Shown: piece after piece, positions 1 through 7,790 of the stretch
Layout: the number at the start of each line of letters is the position of its first letter
Position numbering within the stretch: position 1 is the stretch's first letter
DNA from: CAXSEF01 sp050955025
GTDB taxonomy: Bacteria > Pseudomonadota > Alphaproteobacteria > Acetobacterales > Acetobacteraceae
Length of the DNA: 8,887 nt
Direction of reading: 5' to 3'
Assembly: GCA_050955025.1 (NCBI GenBank)
Contig: JBPBQX010000289.1
Coordinates: 1 to 8,887, forward strand
Notes under the pieces: generated by a model
Databases searched by the model: none
Told to the model about the DNA's origin: nothing
What the model saw: the letters and a program-made list of their open reading frames with translations, nothing else
Translations under genes and position numbers: made by a program

Positions 1-984
1 CGACAGCGCCAGGGTGGCGGCGCCGACCCAGGTGATCGGCAGGTCGCGCTCCTGCCGGGGCAGCCCGGCGCCGCCGTGGCTGGCGCGGGCGGAGGCGAGG
101 GCGTCGCGGATGCTCGACGCCATGGGTTTGACCAGGGTCAGCACGCACCACACGCTGCCGGTCGCGATCACGCCGGCGCCGATCAGGCGGACGCGGCCGC
201 TCCAGGCGGCCATGGCGGCGTCCGCGGCCGTGCCGGCGTGGGGGGCAGGGTCGAGGGCGGTCAGCAGCGGCACCGCGACGCCCCAGGCGATCGCCACGCC
301 GAGCACCAGGGACAGGCAGGCGGCGATGCCGACCAGGTAGCCGACGCCCAGCAGGGCCAGGGAGAAGCCGGTGCCGACGCGGAAGACGGCGTGGCCGGCG
401 GTGGCGGTCCAGGACATGCCGTCGCCGACCAGCCGCAGGCCGTTCACGCCGAGGCTGAACACCGCGGCCGCCACGCCGCCGCCGACGAGGGCGCGCGTGC
501 CGTCGCGGGCCGCGTCCTGCTCGTCCTGCCCGGCGTCGGCGCCGCCGCCAAGGCGCAGCACCTCGGCGGCGGCCACGCCCTCGGGGAACGGCAGGCCGCT
601 GTTGACCACCATCGCCCGGCGCAGGGGGATCGAGTACATCACGCCCAGCAGGCCGCCGAGCAGGCAGACGCCGGTCGTCTGCCAGAACGCGAAGTGCTGC
701 CAGTGGCCGATCATGATCAGCGCGGGCAGCACGAGGATGACGTTGCACAGGGTGCCCGCGGCCGAGGCCTGGGTCTGCACCATGTTGTTCTCGAGGATCG
801 AGCCGCCGCCCATCGCGCGCAGCAGCGCCATCGAGATCACCGCGGCCGGGATGGACGAGGAGAAGGTGATCCCGGTCTTGAGGCCCATGTAGATGTTGGC
901 CGCCATGAAGACGACGGTGATCGCGGCGCCCAGCAGCAGGCCGCGCAGGGTGAGCTCGACGTGGCGCGAGGCTGTGGTGGTCAT
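1..984 (-). CDS. OPT-family oligopeptide/metal-chelate transporter (partial, C-terminus off left edge)
   Basis: Inner-membrane transporter of the OPT (oligopeptide transporter) family. The substrate of bacterial members is mostly unknown; small peptides, glutathione-like compounds and metal chelates are known for the family. The frame is open from an ATG at 984 to base 1 with no stop, giving the first 328 residues of a protein usually about 600-660 long. Family hallmarks are clear. A first membrane helix (about residues 12-32) leads into a YMGLKTG stretch and SIPAAVISM (44-52). ILENNMVQT follows (63-71), then a helix, and LPFPEGVAAAEVLRLG (131-146). At least six hydrophobic segments are visible, with a polar loop around 148-163. 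The start is supported by GGAAAGG about 8 nt upstream. It begins 61 nt after the egtD stop on the same strand, so co-transcription with egtD is likely. Family assignment is strong; substrate is not inferable from sequence. Confidence 0.9.
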   Translation of the reverse strand, partial: MTTTASRHVELTLRGLLLGAAITVVFMAANIYMGLKTGITFSSSIPAAVISMALLRAMGGGSILENNMVQTQASAAGTLCNVILVLPALIMIGHWQHFAFWQTTGVCLLGGLLGVMYSIPLRRAMVVNSGLPFPEGVAAAEVLRLGGGADAGQDEQDAARDGTRALVGGGVAAAVFSLGVNGLRLVGDGMSWTATAGHAVFRVGTGFSLALLGVGYLVGIAACLSLVLGVAIAWGVAVPLLTALDPAPHAGTAADAAMAAWSGRVRLIGAGVIATGSVWCVLTLVKPMASSIRDALASARASHGGAGLPRQERDLPITWVGAATLALS

Positions 985-1045
985 GGCGTGGGCCTTTCCG
1001 CCGCGGGTGCCGGCGGGCGATCCGGCGCCTGGGCGGGCCGCACGG

Positions 1046-1978
1046 TCAGGAGCGCAGCAGCTGCAGGCAGACCGAGGCGCTCGTCCAGCTGCGCACCGGC
1101 TGCCAGCCGGCACGGGCCGCGAGTGCCGCAAGCTCGTCCGGGCCGTACTTGAAGGAGGTGTCGGTGTGGATGCTCTCGCCCTCCGCGAAGGCGACGTCGC
1201 GGCCCGAGACGCGGAACCCGGCGGCCCGGCGCGCGACCAGGTGGGCTTCCACGCGCGGCGGGTGGTCGAGCACGCGCGCCTCGTGGCGGAAGGCGGCGGG
1301 ATCGAGGTCGGCGTCGCGCTCGCGCGACAGGCGGGCCAGGAGGTTCAGGTGGAACGCCGCCATCAGCCCGTCCGGGTCCGCGTAGGCGCGCTGCAGCTCG
1401 GCCGGGTCGCGCGTGCCGTCGGCGGTGAGCAGGAACCAGCCGGGCGAGAGGGACTCACGGGCCCTGGCGAGGCACTCGACCATGGCGTCGGCCGTGAGGT
1501 TGCCCATGCTGAGGCCCGGGCAGAAGCCGAGCACCGGCCCGTTGTCCGGGCGTTCCGGCAGCCGGACCGCGCGGCTGTAGTCCGCGCACAGCGGCACGAC
1601 CTCGAGGCCCGGGTAGTCGGCGTCGATGCGCGCGCAGGCGGCGGCCAGGAACGCGCCGGAGATGTCGATCGCGAGGTAGCGGCGCGGCGCCTGCAGCGTG
1701 TCGAGCAGGATGCGGATCTTGTGGCTGGCGCCGCTGCCGAACTCGACCAGGGTTGCGCCCGGCCCGACCAGGCGGGCGATGGCGCCGGCCTCGCGGCGCA
1801 GCAGGTCGGTCTCGCGGCGGGTCGGGTAGTAGCCGGGGCTGTCGCAGATCCGGTCGAACAGGGTGGAGCCCGCCTCGTCCCACAGGTGCCTGCCCGCGAC
1901 CGCCTTCTGCGGCCGCGACAGGCCGTCGAGCAGGTCGTCGGTGTCGGCTGCAGGCTGGCTGTGGGCCGGGTCTTGCAC
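1046..1978 (-). CDS. egtD: L-histidine N(alpha)-methyltransferase (EgtD-like), ergothioneine pathway
   Basis: SAM-dependent methyltransferase of the EgtD family, which trimethylates histidine to hercynine in ergothioneine synthesis; cytoplasmic. From the GTG start it has 310 residues (family about 320). Visible motifs: LWDEAGSTLFDRI and the YYPTR substrate loop (residues 32-54), the SAM-binding VEFGSGASHK (78-87), PGLSMGNL (154-161, Asn160 matching Msm Asn166), Tyr199 (Msm Tyr206) and IHTDTSFKYG (270-279). Two pocket residues differ from the M. smegmatis enzyme: Ala245 in RVEAHL where Met252 sits, and Asp273 where Glu282 sits. An in-frame ATG at 2119 would add 47 residues. I prefer GTG 1978 because AGGAAG lies just upstream, the protein then has family length, and the extra codons have only about 72% G/C at third positions against over 90% after it. 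No egtB is in the window. Function as EgtD is likely; exact substrate is open. Confidence 0.87.
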   Translation of the reverse strand: MQDPAHSQPAADTDDLLDGLSRPQKAVAGRHLWDEAGSTLFDRICDSPGYYPTRRETDLLRREAGAIARLVGPGATLVEFGSGASHKIRILLDTLQAPRRYLAIDISGAFLAAACARIDADYPGLEVVPLCADYSRAVRLPERPDNGPVLGFCPGLSMGNLTADAMVECLARARESLSPGWFLLTADGTRDPAELQRAYADPDGLMAAFHLNLLARLSRERDADLDPAAFRHEARVLDHPPRVEAHLVARRAAGFRVSGRDVAFAEGESIHTDTSFKYGPDELAALAARAGWQPVRSWTSASVCLQLLRS

Positions 1979-1983
1979 CGCTG

Positions 1984-1989
1984 CTTCCT
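1984..1989 (-). promoter_or_regulatory. Ribosome binding site deciding the egtD start
   Basis: The minus strand reads AGGAAG here, 5 nt before the GTG at 1978. No comparable Shine-Dalgarno sequence precedes the alternative ATG at 2119. This supports the shorter EgtD. Confidence 0.55.
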
Positions 1990-2177
1990 GTTCGACAATT
2001 CGCGGCGTGGCCTGGTTGGCCTGGCCGGCGCCGCATTTCCCGGCCGATGCCGGACGCTTCGTGCGGGTACCGCAGGCCTTCTCGCAGAGCGGGGCTGCTT
2101 CGGGAACGCACACTTCCATGATCGCCCAGGCGGCTGGCGCGGGTTTGCGGCACCCGGAAAGCTATGGCCCGGACATG

Positions 2178-2207
2178 GGGAGGGCCGGGATCGCTCCCGG
2201 CCCTCCC
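2178..2207 (-). terminator. Hairpin terminator downstream of amtB
   Basis: A perfect 13-bp inverted repeat (GGGAGGGCCGGGA, loop TCGC, TCCCGGCCCTCCC) starts 24 nt beyond the amtB stop. The stem is strong enough to stop transcription of the glnK-amtB operon before egtD. No U-rich tract follows on the minus strand, so it may be a weak intrinsic terminator or an mRNA 3'-end stabiliser. No convincing second terminator or egtD promoter was seen in the rest of the 1979-2231 intergenic stretch. Confidence 0.7.
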
Positions 2208-2231
2208 GTCCCGACGCGGCGGGGGTGGCGA

Positions 2232-3758
<1,527 letters not shown>

Positions 3759-3769
3759 CGGGACTCCGC

Positions 3770-4108
3770 TCAAAGCGCCTCTCCGTCCAGCTCGCCGGTG
3801 CGGATGCGCACGGCACGGTCCAGGTCCATGACGAAGATCTTGCCGTCGCCGATCTTGCCGGTGTGGGCGGCCTTCATGATCGCCTCGACCACCTGCTCGG
3901 CCAGCTCGGACGGCACGGCGACCTCGACCTTCACCTTGGGCAGGAAGCTGACGTGGTACTCCGCGCCGCGGTAGATCTCGGTCTGGCCTTTCTGCCGGCC
4001 GAAACCCTTGACCTCGGATACCGTCAGGCCCTGCACACCGAGCGGGGTCAGCGCTTCGCGCACGTCGTCGAGCTTGAACGGCTTGATGATCGCGATCACC
4101 AGCTTCAC
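3770..4108 (-). CDS. glnK: Nitrogen regulatory protein P-II (GlnK)
   Basis: Small cytoplasmic PII signal protein, 112 residues as usual for the family. It senses ATP/ADP and 2-oxoglutarate and binds AmtB. The sequence starts MKLVIAIIKPFKLDDVREAL. The T-loop carries the PII signature YRGAEY with Tyr51, the uridylylation site in proteobacteria. The second signature region reads KIGDGKIFVMDLDRAVRIRTGE near residues 90-108. The GTG start at 4108 is chosen because PII proteins begin exactly there and GGAGGA lies 8 nt upstream; a longer open frame up to 4345 has no PII-like residues. The amtB pairing supports the GlnK subtype over GlnB. Transcription is probably nitrogen-controlled from the sigma-54-like site at 4160-4175. 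Confidence 0.96.
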   Translation of the reverse strand: MKLVIAIIKPFKLDDVREALTPLGVQGLTVSEVKGFGRQKGQTEIYRGAEYHVSFLPKVKVEVAVPSELAEQVVEAIMKAAHTGKIGDGKIFVMDLDRAVRIRTGELDGEAL

Positions 4109-4116
4109 TTGCGTTG

Positions 4117-4122
4117 TCCTCC
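4117..4122 (-). promoter_or_regulatory. glnK ribosome binding site
   Basis: The minus strand reads GGAGGA 8 nt before the GTG at 4108. This near-perfect Shine-Dalgarno fixes the GTG start of glnK. Confidence 0.8.
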
Positions 4123-4152
4123 ACCCGTCCGCCCGGTGGGCGGCGTCCGTCC

Positions 4153-4170
4153 CGGTTCTTTCAAGAACCG
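4153..4170. repeat. 8-bp inverted repeat in the glnK upstream region
   Basis: CGGTTCTT, two bases (TC), AAGAACCG: a perfect inverted repeat about 45 nt upstream of glnK. It overlaps the sigma-54-like promoter and would lie at or just upstream of the transcription start, so it resembles an operator more than an mRNA hairpin. It does not match the NtrC consensus. Confidence 0.45.
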
Positions 4171-4175
4171 TGCCG
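4160..4175 (-). promoter_or_regulatory. Putative sigma-54 promoter of glnK-amtB
   Basis: The minus strand reads CGGCACGGTTCTTGAA. Against the sigma-54 consensus TGGCACGNNNNTTGCW, the GGCACG block is perfect and the spacing is exact (10 nt between the -24 GG and the -12 dinucleotide). The -12 element reads TTGA rather than TTGC. The predicted transcription start is near 4149, leaving a leader of about 40 nt before glnK. NtrC/sigma-54 control of glnK-amtB is established in many proteobacteria, which supports the call. The GA at -12 is the weak point. Confidence 0.5.
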
Positions 4176-4348
4176 GGCCGCGCAATGATCCGCCATGGTG
4201 GCCTGCATCCAGGGGGGCGCGACCCGCGTTGGCCTTCCGGTGCCCCTATCCCCGGGTGCCGCGCTGCAGCCTGCCGCGGCCGGCGGCGCGCGATGGGCTG
4301 TGGCAAGGCAGGCGACGATGCTTCACATGCCTGTGCAGAGGGCATCGG

Positions 4349-4367
4349 GTGACGGCGGCGGCGTCAC
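4349..4367. repeat. Operator-like inverted repeat upstream of the UbiH-family gene
   Basis: GTGACG, seven bases (GCGGCGG), CGTCAC: a perfect 6-bp inverted repeat ending 36 nt before the GTG at 4404. It lies where a repressor could act on the rightward promoter. The half-site spacing does not fit CRP/FNR. No clear -35/-10 pair was seen nearby. Confidence 0.35.
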
Positions 4368-4403
4368 ATCTGCCACGACAGGTTGCACAGGAAACAGGCA
4401 GGA

Positions 4404-5711
4404 GTGACGACGATCCCAGGTGACACCAGCTCCGGCCTCGCCGGCGACACGGACAGCGCCCTCCCCTTCCATCCCGACGCCGGGGTGGACGGGCGCGACC
4501 TCGGCGAGGTGGACGTGTGCGTGGTCGGCGCGGGCCCGGTCGGCGGGACGCTCGCCTGCCGGTTGCAGGCCGCGGGCGTCTCGGTGGCCGTCGTCGACCG
4601 CGCCGAGCTGCCGCCGATGGAGCATCCGGACTTCGACGGCCGCGCCTATGCGGTGGCCGCGGGGTCGCGCCGCCTGCTGGAGGCCGCCGGGCTGTGGCGC
4701 GAGCTGCCGCAGCCGACCTGCCCGATCACCGACATCCGCATCTCCGACGGCCGCGTCGGGCGCCCCGCGTCGCGCCTGTTCCTGCACTTCGACGTGCGCG
4801 ACCGCGCGGACCCGGGGGGCGAGGGCCCGGCCGCGATGGGCTGGATGGTGGAGGCGCGCAGCCTGCGCGTCGCGCTCAACCGCGCGCTGCGCGACCGTCC
4901 CGGCCTGAGCCTGCACGCGCCGGCCGAGGCCAGGGTGGAGCAGGCGGCGGGGCACGCGCTGGTGCATCTGCCGGGCGGCACGCTGCGCGCGCGACTCGTG
5001 GTGTCGGCGGAGGGGCGGTCCAGCCGGCTGCGCGAGGCGGCCGGGATCCGCACCACCCGGTTGCCGTATCGCCAGGTCGGCATGGTGTGCGCCATCGCCC
5101 ACGCTCTGCCGCACCACGGCACGGCGCTGGAGCACTTCCTGCCCGGCGGGCCGTTCGCGCAGCTGCCGATGTGCGGCACCGAGGGGGCGGCGAACGTGTC
5201 GGCGATCGTGTGGACGGAGCGCACGGCGCTGGGCGAGCGGATGATGCGCCTGGACGACGAGGCCTACGGGCGCGAGGTGGCACGCCGGCTGGGCGGGCAC
5301 CTGGGCGACGTGCGGCTGATCGGGCGGCGCTGGCTGTACCCGCTGTCGGCGATGCACGCGCACCGCTACGTCGACCGGCGGCTCGCCCTGGTCGGCGACG
5401 CGGCGCACGGCATCCACCCGATCGCCGGGCAGGGCCTCAACCTCGGCTTCCGCGACGTGATCGCGCTGTCGGGGCTGGTGATCGGGGCGGTGGCCAGCGG
5501 CGGCGATCCCGGCGATCCCGCCCTGCTGTCGCGCTACCAGCGGGCACGGCGCCCGGACAACCTGGTGATGCTGGCCGCGACGGACGGTCTCGACCGGCTG
5601 TTCAGCAGCGACAGCCGGCTGCTGCGCGGGGCGCGCGACCTCGGCATCGCCGGGGTGCAGCGCCTGCCGGGGCTCAAGCGCGCCTTCATGGCCCGTGCGA
5701 TGGGCATGTGA
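4404..5711 (+). CDS. UbiH/UbiF/Coq6-family FAD-dependent ubiquinone biosynthesis hydroxylase
   Basis: Flavoprotein monooxygenase that hydroxylates the aromatic ring of a ubiquinone precursor; expected at the inner face of the cytoplasmic membrane. From GTG 4404 it has 435 residues (family about 400). It shows the FAD dinucleotide-binding fold VDVCVVGAGPVGGTLACRL (GxGxxG at 42-47), FDGRAYAVAAGSRRLLEAAGLW, a DG-type motif AEGRSSRLRE (202-211, Glu for the usual Asp), and the family signature GDAAHGIHPIAGQGLNLGFRD (331-351). The ring position attacked cannot be told from sequence because UbiH, UbiF, UbiI and Coq6 share these motifs. The start is uncertain: a TTG at 4383 is also in frame, and the first 35 residues carry no conserved fold. 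The gene is divergent from glnK with 295 bp between, and leads rightward toward hprK. Confidence 0.9.
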   Translation: MTTIPGDTSSGLAGDTDSALPFHPDAGVDGRDLGEVDVCVVGAGPVGGTLACRLQAAGVSVAVVDRAELPPMEHPDFDGRAYAVAAGSRRLLEAAGLWRELPQPTCPITDIRISDGRVGRPASRLFLHFDVRDRADPGGEGPAAMGWMVEARSLRVALNRALRDRPGLSLHAPAEARVEQAAGHALVHLPGGTLRARLVVSAEGRSSRLREAAGIRTTRLPYRQVGMVCAIAHALPHHGTALEHFLPGGPFAQLPMCGTEGAANVSAIVWTERTALGERMMRLDDEAYGREVARRLGGHLGDVRLIGRRWLYPLSAMHAHRYVDRRLALVGDAAHGIHPIAGQGLNLGFRDVIALSGLVIGAVASGGDPGDPALLSRYQRARRPDNLVMLAATDGLDRLFSSDSRLLRGARDLGIAGVQRLPGLKRAFMARAMGM

Positions 5712-5804
5712 CTCCTGGTGGCGCCCAGGGCGTTCCGGCGCGCATGACGCAGGGGGCCGAGATGGCGCTTCCTTTCGACCGCGGTGCGATCCACAGTCCG
5801 GCGG

Positions 5805-6227
5805 ATGCAGATCCATGCAAGCTGTGCGGCACGCGACGGCGCCGGCGTCCTGTTGCTCGGCCGGTCCGGCTGCGGGAAGTCGGACCTCCTGCTCCGTTTG
5901 CTCGACCAGGGCTTCGAGCTGGTGGCGGACGACCGGGTCGAGATCGACGCGGGCCGGGCGCGCGCGCCGGACACGCTGGCCGGGCTGCTGGAGGTGCGCG
6001 GGTTCGGCATCGTCAGGCTGCCCTACCGGACCGCGGCGACACTGGTCCTGGCGGTCGAGCTGGACGCGATCGCGGCGCCGCGCCTGCCGTTGCCGAGGCG
6101 CCACCCTGTGCTCGACCTGCCGCTGGTGGCGGTGGATCCGGAGCGTGCGTCCGCGGTGCGGCGTGTCGCCATAGCGCTGGACTGCGCGCTCGGCCATGTC
6201 ACGCTCCTGGCCGGCGCCTTCGCGTGA
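5805..6227 (+). CDS. hprK: HPr kinase/phosphorylase, short alphaproteobacterial form (HprK)
   Basis: ATP-dependent kinase (and possibly phosphorylase) acting on the regulatory serine of HPr; cytoplasmic. Only the C-terminal catalytic domain is present: 140 residues against about 310 in Firmicutes. This truncation is normal in alphaproteobacteria. Motifs: IHAS with His4, Walker A GRSGCGKS (19-26), the DD-containing LVADDRVEI (39-47) with the catalytic aspartate pair, and LEVRGFGIVRLP, the HprK signature. ATG 5805 is chosen because MQIHA is the usual N-terminus of this form; an in-frame GTG at 5784 would add seven residues. Neither start has a good Shine-Dalgarno. The gene lies 93 nt after the UbiH-family gene on the same strand and heads a PTS cluster that includes its target HPr. 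Confidence 0.9.
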   Translation: MQIHASCAARDGAGVLLLGRSGCGKSDLLLRLLDQGFELVADDRVEIDAGRARAPDTLAGLLEVRGFGIVRLPYRTAATLVLAVELDAIAAPRLPLPRRHPVLDLPLVAVDPERASAVRRVAIALDCALGHVTLLAGAFA

Positions 6228-6904
6228 CTCCGCACGGGCAGGCACGACCGCTGCGGACACGCCGATGTGCGGCAATCCAGCCAGAAGGGTGGTTGCGCAA
6301 CCTGACGCCTGGCATGCGTTGGCCGCAAGGCAGCCGCGCTGCAGGCTCGTGGCGGTTTCGATGCGCGGCAGGGTGCCTGGGCACGGGCGATCCACGGCTG
6401 CTTCAGGCGAGTCTGCGGATTTCTCGGGTTTTGTTGCACGACGGTGTCAGAACCCGCCGGCGCCGGTGGCTGGTCGAGCATGCGCGATTTGGTGGAATCG
6501 GCGGCGTCATGGAGGCAGCTTGTTCATCTTCCGTGCGCAGGATGGACGCGGTGCTGGACGCGCGGGTGCGGCGCCGCCATGTGAGGCCGGGCGCGAACTG
6601 GCCAATGCCGCCCGGGCACCGTATACGCGGGTTCGCACGACGTAGACGAGACCTCGGGTTCAGGATGGCGTGCGTTCCGGAGCAGCCGCCCGGGCGCGTC
6701 GGGATCGCGGCGATGATGCGGGCAGGATGCCCGGAGGACGTGCGGTCCGGCCCGTGCGTGGCGCCGGACGTGCCTTGCGGTGGCGGAAGATGCCGCGCGG
6801 CGCCCGGACGGGGCCGTGGCGGGATGGCGGGACCATCCGCGACAGGCGGCACGAAGGTCGGGCTCGATCCGACAGATCAGGCGCAGGAGGCCTGAGCAGG
6901 ACCC
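6228..6904. other. 677-bp stretch without a recognisable gene
   Basis: Several frames are open because of high GC, but none shows a known domain, a Shine-Dalgarno plus start, or the third-position bias of the neighbouring genes; the translations are Arg/Pro/Ala-rich. The visible composition is less GC-extreme than in the flanking genes. It holds a 12-bp palindrome (6291-6302) and a loose 7-bp stem (6587-6593 with 6609-6615). Related alphaproteobacteria often carry rapZ between hprK and the EIIA gene, so this may be a decayed or deleted locus. Otherwise it is a long untranslated spacer carrying the promoter for the EIIA-HPr-EI genes; no promoter could be picked out. Confidence 0.5.
6291..6302. 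repeat. 12-bp perfect palindrome
   Basis: GGTTGCGCAACC lies 64 nt after the hprK stop inside the gene-free stretch. It could be a regulator site or chance; there is no supporting promoter. Confidence 0.3.
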
Positions 6905-7387
6905 ATGATCGGAATTGTGCTGGTGACGCACGGCAGGCTGGCCGTCGAGCTGCGCTCGGCGATGGAGCATGTCGTCGGCGTGCAACGCAACGTCGCGACG
7001 ATGTGCATCGGCGCCGACGACGACATCGACCGGTGCCGCGAGGAGATCCAGGCCAGGATCGCCGACGTGGACCAGGGGGACGGCGTCGTGCTGCTGACCG
7101 ACATGTTCGGCGGCACGCCCTCCAACCTGGCCATCTCCATGATGGACCGCGAGGGCGTCGAGGTGATCGGCGGCGTCAACCTGCCCATGCTGGTCAAGCT
7201 GGCCAAGGTGCGTTCGCTGCAGACCCTGTCGGAGTGCGTGGACTGCGCGGAGCTGGCGGGGCGGAAGTACATCTGCGCGGCCTCGCACGCGCCGGCGCAC
7301 GGTCCGACGGCGCTGGCGGAGAAGTGCCGGAAGAACGTGGCACCGCCACCGCCGGTTGCCGGACCGCTGCGCAAGGCGCAAGGCTGA
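6905..7387 (+). CDS. PTS EIIA component, mannose/fructose type, with extended C-terminus
   Basis: Phosphoacceptor protein that takes phosphate from HPr; cytoplasmic. It belongs to the EIIA-Man family: MIGIVLVTHG places the active His at residue 9, and LLTDMFGGTPSNLA (63-76, Asp66) is the second family signature. It is followed by VIGGVNLPMLVKLAKVR. The protein has 160 residues; single-domain alphaproteobacterial versions are usually about 130-135. The extra tail after GRKYIC is rich in Ala/Pro and holds Cys124, His128, His132 and Cys141, with C111-x2-C114 just before it. AGGA lies 3 nt before the ATG and AGGAGG lies further upstream. No EIIB or EIIC is in the window, so a regulatory role in a phosphorelay (EI to HPr to EIIA) is more likely than sugar uptake. 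Confidence 0.92.
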   Translation: MIGIVLVTHGRLAVELRSAMEHVVGVQRNVATMCIGADDDIDRCREEIQARIADVDQGDGVVLLTDMFGGTPSNLAISMMDREGVEVIGGVNLPMLVKLAKVRSLQTLSECVDCAELAGRKYICAASHAPAHGPTALAEKCRKNVAPPPPVAGPLRKAQG

Positions 7388-7408
7388 GCCAGGGCCGGCC
7401 CGCAATCG

Positions 7409-7426
7409 CGTGCGGTCGGCCGCATG
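7409..7426 (+). repeat. Small hairpin between the EIIA gene and ptsH
   Basis: A 7-bp stem with one G-U pair closes a UCGG loop in the spacer. No U tract follows, so it is not a clear terminator. It could set relative expression of EIIA and HPr or protect mRNA ends. Confidence 0.3.
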
Positions 7427-7487
7427 ACGGGAAAGGATGGCGAGGTGGACACATGGCCGGCGTGACCGCAGAGGCAGTCGTGCGCCC

Positions 7488-7790
7488 GTGAGCGACCCCG
7501 CCGCCGATCCCGTGCTGGACCGCACCGTCACGGTGTGCAACCGGCGCGGCCTGCACGCCCGTGCCGCCGCCCGCTTCGTGGCCCTGGCGGAGCGCTTTGC
7601 CGCCTCGGTCGAGGTCGCGCGCGCGGAAAGCCCGGATGAGAGCGTCTCCGCGCGGTCCATCATGGGACTGATGATGCTGGGCGTGGGCCAGGGATCGGGC
7701 CTGTCGCTGCGCGCGCAGGGCTGGGACGCGAAGGAGGCCCTCGAGGCGCTCGCGACCCTGGTGGAGTCCGGCTTCGATGAGCAGGAGTGA
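7488..7790 (+). CDS. ptsH: Phosphocarrier protein HPr
   Basis: Small cytoplasmic phosphocarrier, 100 residues from GTG 7488 (family 85-95). It receives phosphate from Enzyme I on His23 in NRRGLHARAAARF and passes it to EIIA. SARSIMGLMML carries Ser57, the counterpart of Ser46 phosphorylated by HprK, which fits the hprK gene upstream. The C-terminal LVESGFDE is typical. The start is uncertain. An in-frame ATG at 7437 would add 17 Arg-rich residues with a poor ribosome site, whereas GTG 7488 gives a normal N-terminus with GAGG 12 nt upstream. The stop overlaps the start region of the Enzyme I gene, indicating translational coupling. Confidence 0.93.
   Translation: MSDPAADPVLDRTVTVCNRRGLHARAAARFVALAERFAASVEVARAESPDESVSARSIMGLMMLGVGQGSGLSLRAQGWDAKEALEALATLVESGFDEQE

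Noticed and set aside
1979..2119. 47-residue N-terminal extension of EgtD from ATG 2119
   Set aside because: Lower third-position GC, no ribosome site and no counterpart in the family; GTG 1978 fits better.
4181..4195. Second sigma-54-like site (minus strand TGGCGGATCATTGCG)
   Set aside because: The spacing between GG and GC is 9 rather than the strict 10 nt; the site at 4160-4175 has correct spacing.
6415..6445. TTCTCGGGTTTTGTTGCAC, reminiscent of insertion-sequence ends
   Set aside because: No matching inverted end, target-site duplication or transposase fragment was found nearby.
6403..6852. A 149-codon minus-strand open frame in the gene-free gap
   Set aside because: No known domain, no ribosome site and no matching neighbour; Arg/Pro-rich composition as in other shadow frames.
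4517..6895. A 792-codon plus-strand open frame
   Set aside because: It overlaps the UbiH-family gene and hprK in a different frame, is Arg/Ala/Gly-rich and shows no domain; it is open only because of high GC.
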